DNA of 63,776 nucleotides from positions 1-63,776 of the forward strand of contig DF237477.1 of assembly GCA_000708835.1 (NCBI GenBank), given 5' to 3'. Numbering within the stretch: the first letter of the stretch is position 1; every line of letters begins with the position of its first letter. Shown here in pieces: positions 46,000 through 60,000 of the stretch. This DNA is from Klebsormidium nitens. Lineage: Eukaryota > Streptophyta > Klebsormidiophyceae > Klebsormidiales > Klebsormidiaceae. The position numbers and the translations under genes are program-made. Below the pieces are notes generated by a model. The model had not been told where the DNA came from, ran no database searches, and saw only the letters and a list, made by a program, of their open reading frames with translations.

Positions 46000-48350
46000 G
46001 GCCCCTTCCTAGGTTGGCCGCTCCCCGAAACAAAACGGCGAGATTTGGGGTCAATATTTGTTGTCCTCGTCTCGTCTGGCAGCAAAGAAAGCCCTTTGAT
46101 TCTTGAGTTCGTACGAGGATCCAGGGCATCGAAGAAGGGCACTCTAAAAGGACCCGGGCTATTTTCTGGAGGAATCGGTGTATGTTAATTTTAAGCTAGG
46201 TTAAAAACCACGTAAAGCTGGAGAAGCAGTTTTGCAGACTTTAGTACGTCCAATGGAGTGGAACGGAAGAAGTGCACAGATGGCACATAGTTTGTATTGA
46301 ACCTTTATAATTGATCTGCAAGGGCCTGCGGGGACCCGAAGCAATTGACTTCCTTGCCATTCGTTTATTGATCCCGTCTTCCCAAATAGAACTACAGGCA
46401 GTTAGCAGCTTTGGTGATCGCTCTCCTGAATGCTAAGGCTTTTACGCCCCTTCGCCTCCGATGGGAAAGCCGGCTCGACCTTGAGGCTAATGTGGGCCCT
46501 AGCTAATCTAAGCAACCAGACTGCGTTACTTCATTGCTGGTGGGCGTCCCGCAAAACTGTGGACGCTTCCATCAGTATAAGGAGTTCGCGTCGACAAAAA
46601 AGCAACGCAGCATCCAACAACACGTAAGAATCACGAAACCGCATCCAGAAACACGTACGAAACACGCCCTCATAGAGCTCCGCTAAAAGAAAAAGCAAAC
46701 TACAGCCAGAGCACTGCAAGCGAGCAGTGGCGCCAAACAAGCGAGCGGCCGAGGGCTGGCTGGCTCAGATCTTGATCACGATGACCCAGGATCTCGCAGA
46801 ACAGTTCTCCCGGCTTCCAAGGCCAAGCTAAGGAATCTGGGTCGGAGGGGAAACTCAACGTCCCTTGGCGTTACTTGAACTGCCACTCAAGAGCTCCTCA
46901 TTCCCGATCCCTCTCTTAAAGTCGCCTTAAATGCAATCAAGCGCGGCTCCTAGTGGTCTGAATTTTAGCCGGGGCGTCACTTCGCGTAGTCTGGCTGAGC
47001 GTCAATCAAGACTCGATTTGTATATCAGTGGCCGCTGATTCAAGCGGGCACGTGCACAGCGCCGGTAAGGATTTTCCGCTTCGGTCAAAATGGCGTCGAT
47101 ACCAGCCGCCGGACTTGGCTGCCTCTAAGATGGGTACTTGCTTCCGAAATAACGGAGGGCTTCTTGAAAAGAGGAGCTGCAGCTCTGGCAGCCCGAAAAG
47201 TATAACCAGGAGTGGCTCAGAAATCCCACGTAGTTCTCCAGATAATGCCCTTCTGAGGGCATCATTGTCACGGCTTTCTTTGCCCTTCAGAACATTCGAC
47301 TCGACAGAGCAACCCGGTCCAAGAATCTGTCTACAATCGCTTAGGTAAATCCACACGTTCGCGGCACAATTGTAGATGAGGACTCCCAGACGAACGCTGC
47401 GATCTGGAGGCAGAACCAGATGTGACAGCATGCAGGGCTTTCCGATTCGCTTTAAAGACATCCCTCTGGCTATGACCTTACAGAACCGCCCAAAAACCTC
47501 AGCAAACCACAGGGATGCGGCTGATGAGGTGGAAAGGACAGGATTGGAAAGCGAGAGTGACATGAAGTTTTAGAATAAAGGATGTGGAATATGGCTGAAG
47601 CTTACGCAATGCAGTTGCCCGTTTTCAAACGGCCTTTGGGAGTTCTTTGTACGGTCCGGTGACTATATGTGGACCACTGTAGAGATCTTCCGCAGGAACA
47701 TTGATATAAAAGATTTTTTTAGCTAGTTCCAGGAGAAGAGACACAAGGACTGAAAGATGCCGGGCATGGTGTGCGATGAAGACTCGTCCTCGATCTGCGG
47801 TTTGGAGGTGGCTCATCATGACTCATGTCTCTAGTCACCTCTGGCATGCTTTGCCACAAATCCTCATTGCCACGCTCGCAAACGCCGTTCTCAGCTTTGA
47901 CGTCTCTCAAGGGCGGCGGACTCATTTGAACAGCGGCACGGTAATCAATCTATTCTGCTTGAAAATCGCCGACACGGTGAAGCTACAGCGTAGTACTGTC
48001 GGACGACCAGCGGGCAGGGTCCTGACTTTGCGGTTGCTCTGCTTTCTAGGTTGGGAGTATATATCTGTGAAAGCGCCTTCAGGTAGGGAACGCACAGAAG
48101 AACAGCCATATCCATTAACTGGACAAGTCAAGCTGGAACAGTTTGTGAAAGGTGCGTGGCTAAGAAAGACCGGGCTGTGACCTCGAATGTGGCGAAGCCA
48201 CATCCTTGCTTTGTTTCTCCCCTTGCTCATGATCTCAAGTCTCAAGAAGCGAAGAGAGGGTTTGAAAGCCTTGCGTCCGTGACTAGACTGCAATGTAGAG
48301 TGTCTCTTGCTCTTGCTGGCGCTGAAAGAATGGATAAGCTGGTAACCGTG
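46000..48350 (+). repeat. Large dispersed repeat, full-length copy 3
   Basis: The best partner of copy 2, offset by about 3.75 kb. Shared anchors include CCTTGCCATTCGTTTATTGA, AACAAGCGAGCGGCCGAG, GGTCAAAATGGCGTCGATAC, AACATTCGACTCG and CAAACGCCGTTCTCAG. Confidence 0.65.
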
Positions 48351-48359
48351 TGCAACTAA

Positions 48360-51280
48360 AAATAAGACATTTTGATTACCCTTGTGGGCTCCAGGTAAAG
48401 ATTGGGGCTTTCGTCGCCATCAGCAGGAAGATTAGACTGCTCGCCCAATGGCAAAACTATGCTCTGTTCTTTGGAATTACTCACGGCAGCATTGAGAAGA
48501 ACCAAATGGGGAATGACAGAACAGCGTACATCGACTCAGAATCTGCTACAGTCTACCTAATTGGATCTTTCACGAGCATCTTTGGGCGCAGAGGACAGAT
48601 ACGACGGATCAGCGTCTTACTGTTTGACGCGAGTACGGGGAGACGAGCGACATCAAGCTTCTGAAAAGGTCAGAAAGAAGTACTTGTCTGACTAAAAACC
48701 ATTCTCGCTGGGTAGACAACGCCACCTTCGGGGCAGCCGTCAAAAGTGTGCTGATGCTAATTGTTTACATGCTTGGCTCAGAGATTCTGGCCCGCCTGGC
48801 AATGCCTGATAAGCCAGCGGAAGATCTTTTTCCCTACCACTCCTGTGCCTTCCAGAATCAAGTTTCTGACTTGCTTTTAAGCGATTGGTTCTGTACGTGA
48901 CCGCGACGTCTAAGATGCGTCCCGTGCTGTGCGCTTTTGTCTACGTATCAACACCAATCCCCAAGAAGGAAAACATATTTTTAAGATGAAACGGGTTTTC
49001 GCCTGGAAACTGAAGACGTCCCGCTTTTGAACTTGCGGGCTTGTCTACCCATCTGAATGACGGCTTCGAACGGAATCGTGTTGAGAGGTCAGAATTGGAT
49101 ATCAGAGACACAAGAAGCGAGTGCAAAGCTCTTGAGACGCAACATGCCGAACCAAACGATAGAACTATAGATGTAAGCGAAGAGTGCCTCTGCCGAAATT
49201 GAAAGTCAAAGTTAGAAGTGCATGCGTCTGCCCGCAAAAGCGGCCATCGCACACTGCAGCACCGGCACTGCGCCTCGCTTGTATTAAGTTCGAGACCTTG
49301 ACCAGCTTGATGACTCGGTGCTCAATCCGCTTACTGTCATGGAGGGAAAAGGCTATCAGAAGGTAGAGCTTGTGGCCTTCTATCAGGTGGGTTATTTTCG
49401 CAATCGAAATATACTCCCAATATCATTTGGTCCCTTCGTCTTGGAAGGGCCGAAAATCCCCGATCGAAAACAGGGCAGCAGGTGCAGAGCATATCTAGAT
49501 GAAGTAAATAGTGGCTAAATGCGCCAAACCGAATCAAGGGTCCCAAGAGGTTGGAGCAACAAAACCAAGAAACAAGCGCAAGCATTCAGAGTGCAGGTCC
49601 ATGCGACTTACGTGGCAGCTCAGAGCTGCATAACACTGTAACAAGATTCGCGGCCCTCGCAACTTTGCTTTGGGAGGTCAACAATCATGCGAGTATCGAT
49701 TGAGGGGCCTCGAGCAACACGGGGAGTCCTGAACTAATCAGGCTGATTACGAGACTTGAGACGCAAATGAGGTGACTGAAAACCGACAATTACCCTGGCT
49801 CCAAGGCTGGCTACGGTACAAGTCTGTTTGTTGGACATAAATCCACAAATTAAACAGCCCATAATCATTCATGATAATCAAAGTCAACAGAATAATGATT
49901 CGCCCGAATTCTGGCTCAGAATTTCAATCCTAGGCAGCTTGGCAAACTTTCGGTGTGCCGCCGCCATCATTCTTCCTTCCCGTCGCGTGCTATACGGAAC
50001 CAAGAATGGCAGCGCCGCCATACCAAGGCGGTATGCTCGTTTCCCAATCTCAATCGATCAGCATCGCCAGCAAAATGATGTCGATCACTGACTTAAGCAG
50101 GTAGCACGGCCCGTGTGCAGCCAGCAGTGCTTGATTCTTTTGAAAGCTGCAAGGAGATAGTGCACGAGGCAAAATAAAAGCAATATCATTGGGGATGTTT
50201 GAGCGAGGCTGGGAGGAGACTACATGAAGTAAAGGTGTTTGTTTTACCCAGTAGCATAGAGAGAGAATCTTATAAGTCAGTTTTGCCTTGGTTCTTCTCA
50301 CCACGAACTCTGACCCTAATGAATTATAAGTTACAAGGGTGGCTCGACGCTAGTCAACGGGATGTGACAATTTAGATCGTGTCACTCAAATTTTTCCTGG
50401 CCGTTGAATATTATCTCATTTAAGAGTTTCTTGGCATGTTATGGGAACGTCCAACACTGAAAACGTGGGCACCCTGGAAGGACATCGACTCCCTCTCAAA
50501 ACTAATGTGGGGCGTGTGACATTATTGAGCGAGAAATTAAGCACGTGAGCTCAGAGAGCTGGCCGTAGGCAAGTGATTTTCAATGATGGAGATGTAGCAA
50601 AACAAAACGCGTAAGAGGGGCTCAGCAAAATGCCCTCGGTTGGCGGATATGGGCGCGCCATAAGAGAACGGCGTCACTGCCACCTCCTATCATAAACCTT
50701 TTCCGAGACAGCCGCGGTGGGGTAGCTTTCCGGATGCCTTATAGAACCTCTGACCGTTGCCAAATCGTCAAAAAACTCGGCTTCAACGCCTGTGAGGTGT
50801 AGGTTGTGCTTTCCATCTCGAAGACAGAATTGCTAAGTTGGTGCTGTGGGCGGCCCGCAAAGAGGCGACAATTATTTGCAATGAGAATGCCCAGAATCTA
50901 GCAATGGATTCAATCAACTGCGCGAGCACGCGTTCGAGTTGACCCTAAGCTTGTTCGATGGGATTTCATTCAGCAAAAGAACATATCCCTGAGAACCCGC
51001 TGATGAACACGAGCAAAGGGCGACGATTCGTCACCGGTTTCGAGATTCGGTGATTCGGACGGGCCTGATCATGAGAGCTTCCATTCTTACATGAAGCTGG
51101 TTTGGAAAGTCCAGTAAAAGGTGTGATAAAAGTGGGACGCGGACCTTCAGAGAAGCGAGATGCAAAAGAACGAGCGGCAGAGCGGACAGTGGGGATAGTC
51201 ACAAGCAAGGTGTGGCTCCACGGCAGTACAAATAGTGACAGTTTTCATGCCGCAACAGTCACAGTATAATCAGCTAGGGA
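48360..51280. other. Stretch between repeat copies, no gene seen
   Basis: Composition and short random frames resemble the flanking repeats. I found no domain or splice structure. Confidence 0.35.
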
Positions 51281-51289
51281 CGCAAAGCT

Positions 51290-54200
51290 TCGGTCTTCCT
51301 TGCCACTTGGTCAAGCGCAAAACATTAATGGTTAGTTATGGATGGCCTCTGACTGCCCGATCCTTTGAAAAACACCGACTGTGGCCCCAGAACTGGAGGG
51401 AAACGGGGCCTCCAGAAAAGGCACCCTGGAAGAACGCGCCGCGCTTCCAAGTCCTTTCGAGAGACTCTGGGCGTTTGATTGTAAGCCGAGACAAAAAGAA
51501 AGTGAACTTGGAGGAGCAGGTTCGCAGGCGTCGTACGGTCAGCAGGAATACAACGGATCAAACTATGCGCCGATGGCTCAGAGTTTCCGATCGTCTCATT
51601 TACAACTGGCGTGCAATGGACGCGCCAGAAAAGAAAACTTCCTTGCCGATCACATGTTGATCCCTGTCGTTGGCACACGTGTCAAATGCTTCAGCAACTT
51701 TGTCGGTTGCTCTCTCGCATGACTGCGGATGTCGAACGGCGCAAGAATGTCAAAACCAGCGCAATCCCGGTTAAGATGGGCGCTAGCTGCTCGCACATAG
51801 GCTGCCGCCATCTCAATGCCTTTGGGCGTCCCACAGAAGATGGGGTACGTCGCTGGCATGTTCGAATGAAGTTACATGTCTAGGCAAGCCATTCAGGACT
51901 GAAGACCCAGTAAGAGACACTGCCTGTTGGGAGCTCCGCAAATAGCGACTTCCAGACTGTAAGAAGACGGCAGCGGAGAAGATTAGAGCGGCCGTCTAGT
52001 TCAGTGTTACCTCACAGTATGTCAGGATCGAACCGTGGTCTCCATGGCAGAGGCAAGACTATACAATGGGGCTCAGGAGGCAAGTCAAGCAGCTGGCGTT
52101 CCTTGCGGTGCCACGCCGGAGCTCTTCAAGCCCTCTATTTCTCTCACAAGAGCGGCCTTTGCGCTTTGCATAGAAAGAGGGAGGCTTCGTGCAGCCTGAC
52201 TGAGCGAAGCACTCAAGAAGAGCTTTGAAGTGGCCGCCCCGCGAGCGCATTGAAAGTATGCTCGCTTTGGTCTCATCGGGCGCTCAAGACGAGCCGCCAG
52301 ACCCAGCTTGTCTTGGATATCAGATCAAAACGGTTTCTTCCGAAAAGGACCAGGGAAAGCGAGAATAAAGTAAAGCAGTTTGAGGCAGATGGTGAAACAT
52401 CACGAGGAAGTCGCTCATACGCTGTAGCAAATGACATCTTGATGCCCATGAGGCGCTCATTTTGACAGCTTTCTTTGCCGTTTTTGCAATTTTCTTCACT
52501 TTTCTAGTGAGTCAAATAGGATCCCAGATGCAACCCAAAGTATTTATTAGTCGTTTTGAACAGACCTACATGCCCAAGCAAAATTTCAGATAAAAAAGAC
52601 TCGATCTGCAAACGACGCTTCGGCGAAAAGGAGATCGGACGTGCCCTTAACCTTTGTTTGCAGCCTGCGGGAACTTTACTCAGAGGCCTATATCTGAGGT
52701 TCGAAGGCTTCTACTACACACGACTTTCGCTTTAGGCTCACCGGTGTATGTGGCTATCGATCAAATCTCTTAACCATTTGCAGCAGGCGTTGGACGACAT
52801 ATGATAAGAATGAAGAGCGGTGAATGATTTTTCAGGATGGAAATGAACTGGCTTATTGCCGCTGATTGTCAAGCGGCAAGCCCATTCTCAGGACGGCTCC
52901 TAAAAGTTTTTAGCTACTTCTAAATAGGTGTCGAGTTAGTGGATACTTGGGAAGGAGGAAGCAAGGATCTGAAGAGCTAGGATGTTGGGAGTGAATCCCA
53001 GATCAGGAAAAGATCAAAGACAAACGGAATATAGGACCTATGTTACGAGGGCATGATAAACCCAGAAACGTGTCCTCTTGTGCTTCGGGTGCAGCTCAAA
53101 CTGTTGCAATCGAGTCTGACTGGCATGTTTGCCAGACACGAAATTTTCAATGCCACGTTTGCAAACGCCGTTTCGTTTGGTGTCTCAAAAGCGGCAAATT
53201 TCGTAGTAGCCGGACACGCTTCATCCGGCGTACGAGATTGCTTCTTTCGCGAAGCAGTGTGCGGCGACCGCAGAGCTGGGCACATGGTTACGAAGTCGCC
53301 GTCGATAGAGCTACAGCGCAGTCTTGGACGACGGGCGAGCACGTTCCTGATTTCAAAGTTGCTCTTTAAATCCACCTATCCAGAGAACTCCTATGTTGTA
53401 GCTTCAGGCAGTACAAAAGAGCAGCCAGAACGACGGTTTGTTCGGGAGAGGCGAGATCGTCTAAGGAAAAGGAAGTGGCTAAGAAAAGATCCAGATCTCC
53501 TTACGGCAAAGCCTCATCTTCAGAATCTTCCTTGCAACGTCCCAGAATGTATTGACTCCGTCGTTTGAATAAAAGCTTACTGAGGTTGTGAAAGTCGTGT
53601 GTCAGCGGCTAAATATGCGTCTGGGCCTTACTGCGTGGGCTTTGTTTAGACAGGTTCACTAGCTAGCTATGTCAAAGAACGCGAGCGGTCTGAGAGAAGG
53701 GAGAGAATCTCATGCAGCATATTATGAGGGCGCCAAAAGGTGAGAAACGACCCGCGGTTCGAACGAACGGGATAGAAGTCGGAACTGATTTCCAGAATCA
53801 GATGGTTTATTGCGAGCTCTCCAAAGAACCAATCAAAGAACGCGTCAATGATGAATCAAACGGACCCACTTAGAAAAGAAGACTTCCGTGATGGCCATAA
53901 GAGGTATAGCTGCAGTCGTCTTTGTAACGAGGGCCCTTAGAGAAAAAGACGTCAGGGAGCTGCGAAGAAGGGACGTGACAAGATGCGACCAAAAGGAGGA
54001 ATTAAATGTTCACCTAGACTAACCTTGCGGGACATCGTTAAGAGGCGAAAGGCGGAAGATTGCTCTCATGCGGTTTGGACATGGCTCACGGCCCTCGCTC
54101 ATTGGCATGTTTTGCCAGACAGGATGCCATCATCGCCATCTTTGACGTAAAGGCGGTTTTGGCCGCCCTCTTGACAGTGCAGTCACTTGAAGTTTAAGCG

Positions 54201-54660
54201 GCACGGCAATCAATTTGTGTTGAGACCGCTCCAGCCTGAGCATATGAGAAGTAAGCGGCGAGCAAAAAGCTGGGCGCTTTACTTGAAAGTTGCCGCAACG
54301 AAAGTGCTACTTGGTAATTTTGGGCGACTGGCAAGCAGGGTACGTCATGCTCTCATAATCCCTCTTCTTTCTGATTTGATTGTGATATTAACCATGCGGG
54401 CGCCTTCAGAAGAGCTGACAAAAGAAGAGCTAGAACGGCTCGACTGGACACCCGAACGTCCGGTAAAACGGAAGTGGCTAATTAAGAATGTAAGGTCAGG
54501 CGTTGACTTGCAATGTTGCGGAGCCGCTTTTCTTCCGAGTCTTCCTTGCCGATAACCTCGAAACTTGCCTTCTAAACTTGAATGCTGAGAGACGCTGTCA
54601 AATCCATGCTTCCGTGACTAGGCATGCATCTGTGCTTTTCGCTTCCGGCGCGACAGAAAC
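51290..54660 (+). repeat. Large dispersed repeat, copy 4 with an internal second end
   Basis: Contains the GATGGCTCAGAG start, CTTCCTTGCCGATCACAT, CTTCGTGCAGCCTGACTGAG, and then two successive versions of the repeat end (near 53150, CAAACGCCGTTTCG; and near 54150, AAAGGCGGTTTTGG). This suggests a local duplication of the repeat's end or a nested copy. Confidence 0.5.
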
Positions 54661-54669
54661 GAAAGAGTA

Positions 54670-57600
54670 ATTTGGTGGGCAGTTCTGATCGAGAGATTCG
54701 CTTTATGTGGGCTCCTTTTTAGAAGCTTCATTCTTGGATTTATCAGCAGGAAAAATGTCTTCTCAACTGGACGTAACTCTTGAATCGTGCCTTTTGATCT
54801 GGAACCAGAAGCAACATCAAAGAGAACCGAATAGTAGGTGAATTATCACGTACAGAAGTGCGAAGAATGGAACGCCGGGCGTCCCTAGAAGCCCTGTATA
54901 CGTTTGAACTGCTTTTTAAGTGCTCATCTGAGCTATAAATTACAAGCACTACGGGTTAGGTGTAAAGCTGAAACTGACGCAGAGACGAGCAATATCAAGA
55001 ATCTCGGAAGCTTTGAAGACAAGTCGTCTGTATCGAGTCCAAGTGCGGTCTCGTAAACAGCGCCACGTTTTGCGCAGCCTCCAAGGGTACTGTTTGTTAT
55101 GCTGCTGTTATTGCGCTCGGCTCAGAACCTTAATACGAGAGCGCTCTTGGCAATATTATGATGTCATTGTGCCAGCGCAAAGTCTTCTTCCCTGCCGCTT
55201 TCACGCGTATTAGACATTGCAGAATCCGCATATCATGATTCCTTTGGTTCAGCGATCGCTTCTGCGTTTCTGCGTCCGGTGCGTCAAAAGTGCGTCTCAG
55301 TGGGCCCCAAATTCACAAAGTACCAGCGAAGTGAAGCGCTGTCCATTATTAGGACCTGCCTCTGAAGCTTTGGGCTTGACTGGGCATCTACGAGTGGACA
55401 ACATGGCGGCTCGGATTGGTAGCCAAGCCCGCAGAATGATTGGAAGCGTAAGAACCCACTCGAGACTCTACATTAACATGATGAATTTATCTTCGAAGGA
55501 TCGATAGCTCTGCAGATTCTAGAAGTCAGTAAAGCGCTACTGAAGCACGTCGGCATCAAAAAACTGATTGAAATTCAAACGGACGGGCGGCTCAGAAGCC
55601 AAAGATGTGCTTGTCGCACTGGGAGTGCGTCGATATTTCGCCTTCGTTTCATCGCCCACGTCTTTCCCGGTGGCTTCACGTCCGACATTCCTCTGAACCA
55701 AGACTCAAGCAATTGGGATCAACTTTGCGAAGCAGCCTCTAATGAAGTGCTGAATTAACCGCCGCGTGTAGATACATATCTGATAACATGAACCCACGAC
55801 CAGGCTGTGACTTTCCTGAATTCTGAAGTTTGTACTTACTTCGTGGCTCTCAGTCCCCTCTGATCGAAAGCATTCCATTGGCACGTTATATAACGGCACC
55901 ATTTCTGAAATGAACGAAGTTCAATGCGCCATCATCTTTGCGTCCTCATCCACTTGTTTCCTTGCAAAGGTGTTGATTGCAAAAGCGCCCACCTCAAAAC
56001 GAACGGAAGCCACCAGTCGAAGAAGGAAAGCTGGGCCGCTCTGAGCATGCATTCGCGGCGGTACGGCTACTTCAAATCGATTTGAAATAGGTCACTGGGC
56101 ACACCAGCAACTCCGGTTTTCTTTAACGGAACAGGTTAGCGTGGCTCTCACAGAACTGACGGACCATTCACCGGGACCGGTGAATGGGCGGACGTGAAAA
56201 TATCCTGGCCAGGTTACTTGGTCCCAGAGATGGTCCTGAAAGGAAAACAAAATTTGACCAATGCGGACGGACCACTGGTTAGGAATTTCTAGCTTCGCCC
56301 AACCTTCTAACAAGGTTTGATGGGCTCCATTTTTGGATCGCGCATGTATCGTCTACATCGCCACAAAGCTGCTCTGCTGAGTTCGTTCACAGCAGGAGAC
56401 CTCTGCGCTTGATTTTTCGGACGGCTAGCAAGTAAAGGCAGATTCGAAGCTTTGCAGGGGAGTCGGATTCACTAGATAAGAAACCTCCGCGAATCAATTG
56501 GGGCGCCTTCGCAGGATCCGACAGTCGGATGGCGGACGCCTTGGCCTGGAAAACGCGTTATGAATGTTTGCTTCAGCTTCGGACCAGCCCACTCGGGTTT
56601 CAAAATCTCAACCCACAGAAACAGCGTAGTAGGTGCATCTCAAACCCGACAGACTGCGAGACCACTTACTGATATTGTCCAGAGACTGGATATCTCAAAC
56701 GACGCTTCAAATAAAGAAGCGGAGACTCTGGATAAAAGCAGATAAGAGGCGCAGGATCAGCGCAATCGTGCAAGCGTGGTTCAGAGCTGCGGACAACGGT
56801 TCGACTGGTGGGCTGAGGGCCCATTACGCCAGCAGCACATACAAATCCTTTCCTTTCCATATGATCGACCGATCCCGTTTGATAGAGAAGCAGCCAGAAC
56901 TATGTTAAGGTGAGGCAAACCGTTCCCCATAACCCTGCCGGACGTCGAAACGGTAAGTGGGCTTATAAGATACACGAGTCGGTGTTTGGCAAAGGTCCAG
57001 AGCGCCACCACACCATGCTTCTTCCATGTCATTTAGGGTTCATGTGCTTTACGTATTCAATAGAAGTTTAGTGATGTCAGCTTGACGGACAATCGACCTT
57101 TGAGATGGCTTGCCTTTGGCGTCGATTGCCATCTCGAGTCTCCCGAGTTTGCCTCGAAGTCAAGGGAAGTTGCATGGAATAGCCACGCCTGCTATAAGCT
57201 TGAACGGTGTAACTGGATAGATCCAAAGAATTTGATCCACGAGTCCTTTTGAGCTGCGGCAAATATGCCTCGTACTCGTCTTTTGACAGCCGTGATGCTC
57301 GTACGTAATATAACGTCTTTGAGAGCATGTCAAAAATAGTTGTGTCAAGGAAGGCTGAAGACGCATAACAAGAGCAGGCGGGAGGGAAATAGTGCTTCAG
57401 CGAGGGGCACAAGAAGGGGCGCTGCGAGAAATTTTCAATGCAGAAGCAAGGCAGGATTCTCTTTAAATCATCTGTGACTTTGGGCTACCCCGCAGGTTCG
57501 TGTTGATACAGTGACTCTTGGAACGCATGGCTTAGATAAGTCCAATGCCCACTACTCCTGGCAAAGGGCTTTTGTGCCAGCACGGCTCTGTCTTCCCAGC

Positions 57601-59090
57601 CTGTCACGTGCGAAAAGTCCTCATGCAACGCTGAGAATCGGTCCATACTGTTTCCTCCATGGGCCATCCGTAGACGCAACGCGCCGGAAATTGTTCTGAC
57701 GGAAAAAGGGTGAGTAAGCAGCACGTAAGCAGTAAGGATTGAAAAGCGCTCTAGGCATTCGTACCAATCGACCGGAAGTAGGATGCCGCTTTGCCTGCAC
57801 AACGTGACCGTCGACCGCCCATGCTGCGCATTGTCATATTAACGGGCACGCGCAAGACTCTAAAGTTTGAGCGATGGACCTTGGTCGCAGCCGGGACTTC
57901 AACACAGAGGAAGGTCGAAGTGGCTAGGATCATCGTGTTCTTCATGAAGCAGGAGTCCCAGTATCCTATTCATCTCTGCCAGTTGAATCTCGGCGTCCTG
58001 GTTCCGGTGGGTTAATCGAGTGGAGGCCTTGAATTCCGATTCAAGCGTAATCTTATATTGACCAAAGATCTGCGCTTTGATCTATGTACCGGTACTGGGC
58101 GGTGCAGGCGCGAAGGAGCAAAACTGCGCTTTCGCCTCAGAAATTCGATTGCGAGCTTCGGCTGTGGAGCGCAAGCGCTGGGCGCCTTTATCGCAAGACT
58201 GATTGTTCGCTTCGCAAGGCCCCTAGCGCAATAAGCGGAAAAGCAAGGGCTCGTCGGGGTCCGCGGATCGACCAAGTCCTTACCTCAAATATGTTGAGGT
58301 CAACTCTGAAACTCAAAGAAAAGTCGGAAGAAACAATCTGCTTGTATTTTAAATCAAGGGGAGACGGGCTAACCCAGGCAAATCCAATCGAAGACGCAAA
58401 CTCTGACACTTACGTCTGAATGAGAAGAAAAAGGCGTCTGAGTCTGATACACTGGAAGAGAACGGTAGGCCCAACTTGAGCTGACGATCAACACGGCATT
58501 AAGGGGAAGCACCTGTTGAGGAAACAGCCGGGGAAAGTGGAAGCCAGGCAAGTAAACAGCACGAAGGACCAGAAACGGAAGCTGATGAGAAAACGTATTT
58601 GGAAGTTAGACATGACAAAGCAGGTTCGGCTTCATCTGTGGACCGACCCGACAAATATGCATCGATGCTGCGGAGACAGAATTGGCTCGCTTTTCATCAC
58701 GAGCAAACACATTGGCTGAAACGGCCAGTGCGCTCCGCTCCTTGCCAGCCTTCGGTTTTCGCCTCCTTTCTCGTGTGGAGAGGTCGCAAGCCGGGGGGGC
58801 ATCTGGGTTGTGCAACAAAGCCACGACCTTAACCTCCTAAGCGCCCAAACAACAGCCCAAGTTAAAGTGAGTTGCAACCCAATCCGATCTGGTTCTGAAT
58901 TTGATTCCTTCAAATAAGGGTAGATTTTGTACTGTGGCTAACGAGCTTAGCACCTCTGGAGCAGAAAGAAGGGCGTGGGATGGTCAAAGCTGATTGGCTC
59001 ATGCGTCCGATTGGGCGTGTGAGGCGTGGCAGTACACCCAATGCGCATCCTCCTGGCCAGCTTTCTTCACAAAAGATGCACCAGAAACTC
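54670..59090. other. Intergenic DNA before the CACTA-like element
   Basis: No gene is supported. A minus-strand frame at 56092-56313 contains aromatic-rich text (WPGYFHVRPF) that might be a decayed transposon piece, but no second exon or motif supports it. Confidence 0.35.
56165..56186. repeat. Perfect 10-bp inverted repeat with 2-bp spacer
   Basis: CATTCACCGG, GA, CCGGTGAATG. It could be a dimeric protein binding site or chance; nothing nearby decides. Confidence 0.6.
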
Positions 59091-59115
59091 TGAGCACTGC
59101 GAGAAAGCGTTTCGT

Positions 59116-59256
59116 CCGAACCAGGTCCGAAGTGGGTCCGAAGTGATTTCACCTGTCCAATCCCGATCCGAAAGCTTTAGACGCCGTTCAGACATGTCGG
59201 ATGTCCGAAATTGGTCCGAATTGGGTCCGAAGCAGATCCGGTCTGGATCCGAAGTA
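59116..59256 (+). repeat. Left subterminal TCCGAA repeats of the CACTA-like element
   Basis: TCCGAA occurs about eight times in 140 bases, mostly as GGTCCGAA. Such clusters are transposase-binding sites in known CACTA elements. Confidence 0.85.
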
Positions 59257-60000
59257 AATCTGTGCAATTCTTCTTCCTTCAACTTCTTATCAATAGGATC
59301 AAAACAGCTTGTCATGCCATGATGCACGCCGCTAGCTGCGCCGCTAAGTTCGCATGCCATGTATATCATGTGGTCACTAGCACTCAGGTCGATTGCGTGC
59401 ACTCATCAAGAATATTCAATTAAGCCACGCATATCATGGCACCTCACAAATTGAATCATTCGATCATTGACCTTCACACAGGCTGTGTGTCATGTGGCAC
59501 ATGATACAAAACGTACATGGCATGGACAGCGTCAAACCAGTGAGTATGACGCTGCTTAAGTTACTTGATTGAATGCCCGCTCATATGAGAGAAGTTTCGA
59601 GCTCGCATGTACAGCTCGCTCATGAGTCTCCGTGTGGTATAATAAGAATCCTACAGATTGACCATGACTCAGTGAAGGATGCATTCCGACTTTTGCACTT
59701 TTCCATTGTACTTTCCTGGAGATGATTCGCCTTATATTGCTGTTTGGGTTGAGCGGAACAATCAACACTTGTTCGTGACAGTCAGGTAGCTTCTAGAAAC
59801 ACTCCGCTCAGTAAGAAGCCGACCGAACCTGGAAAACGGGCCGTGGCGCGTTCACGCACCGTGAGCACTCCTAGACGAGAGGTTGTGTACTTGCTGCAGT
59901 AACCTCTCCTGCTCCCGAGCTCCAACAACAGGCAGCTAGCACAACGACCGTGACCGTTCAACAACAACTCGGCTCAACCGACTACACAACTCGCAGCCAA

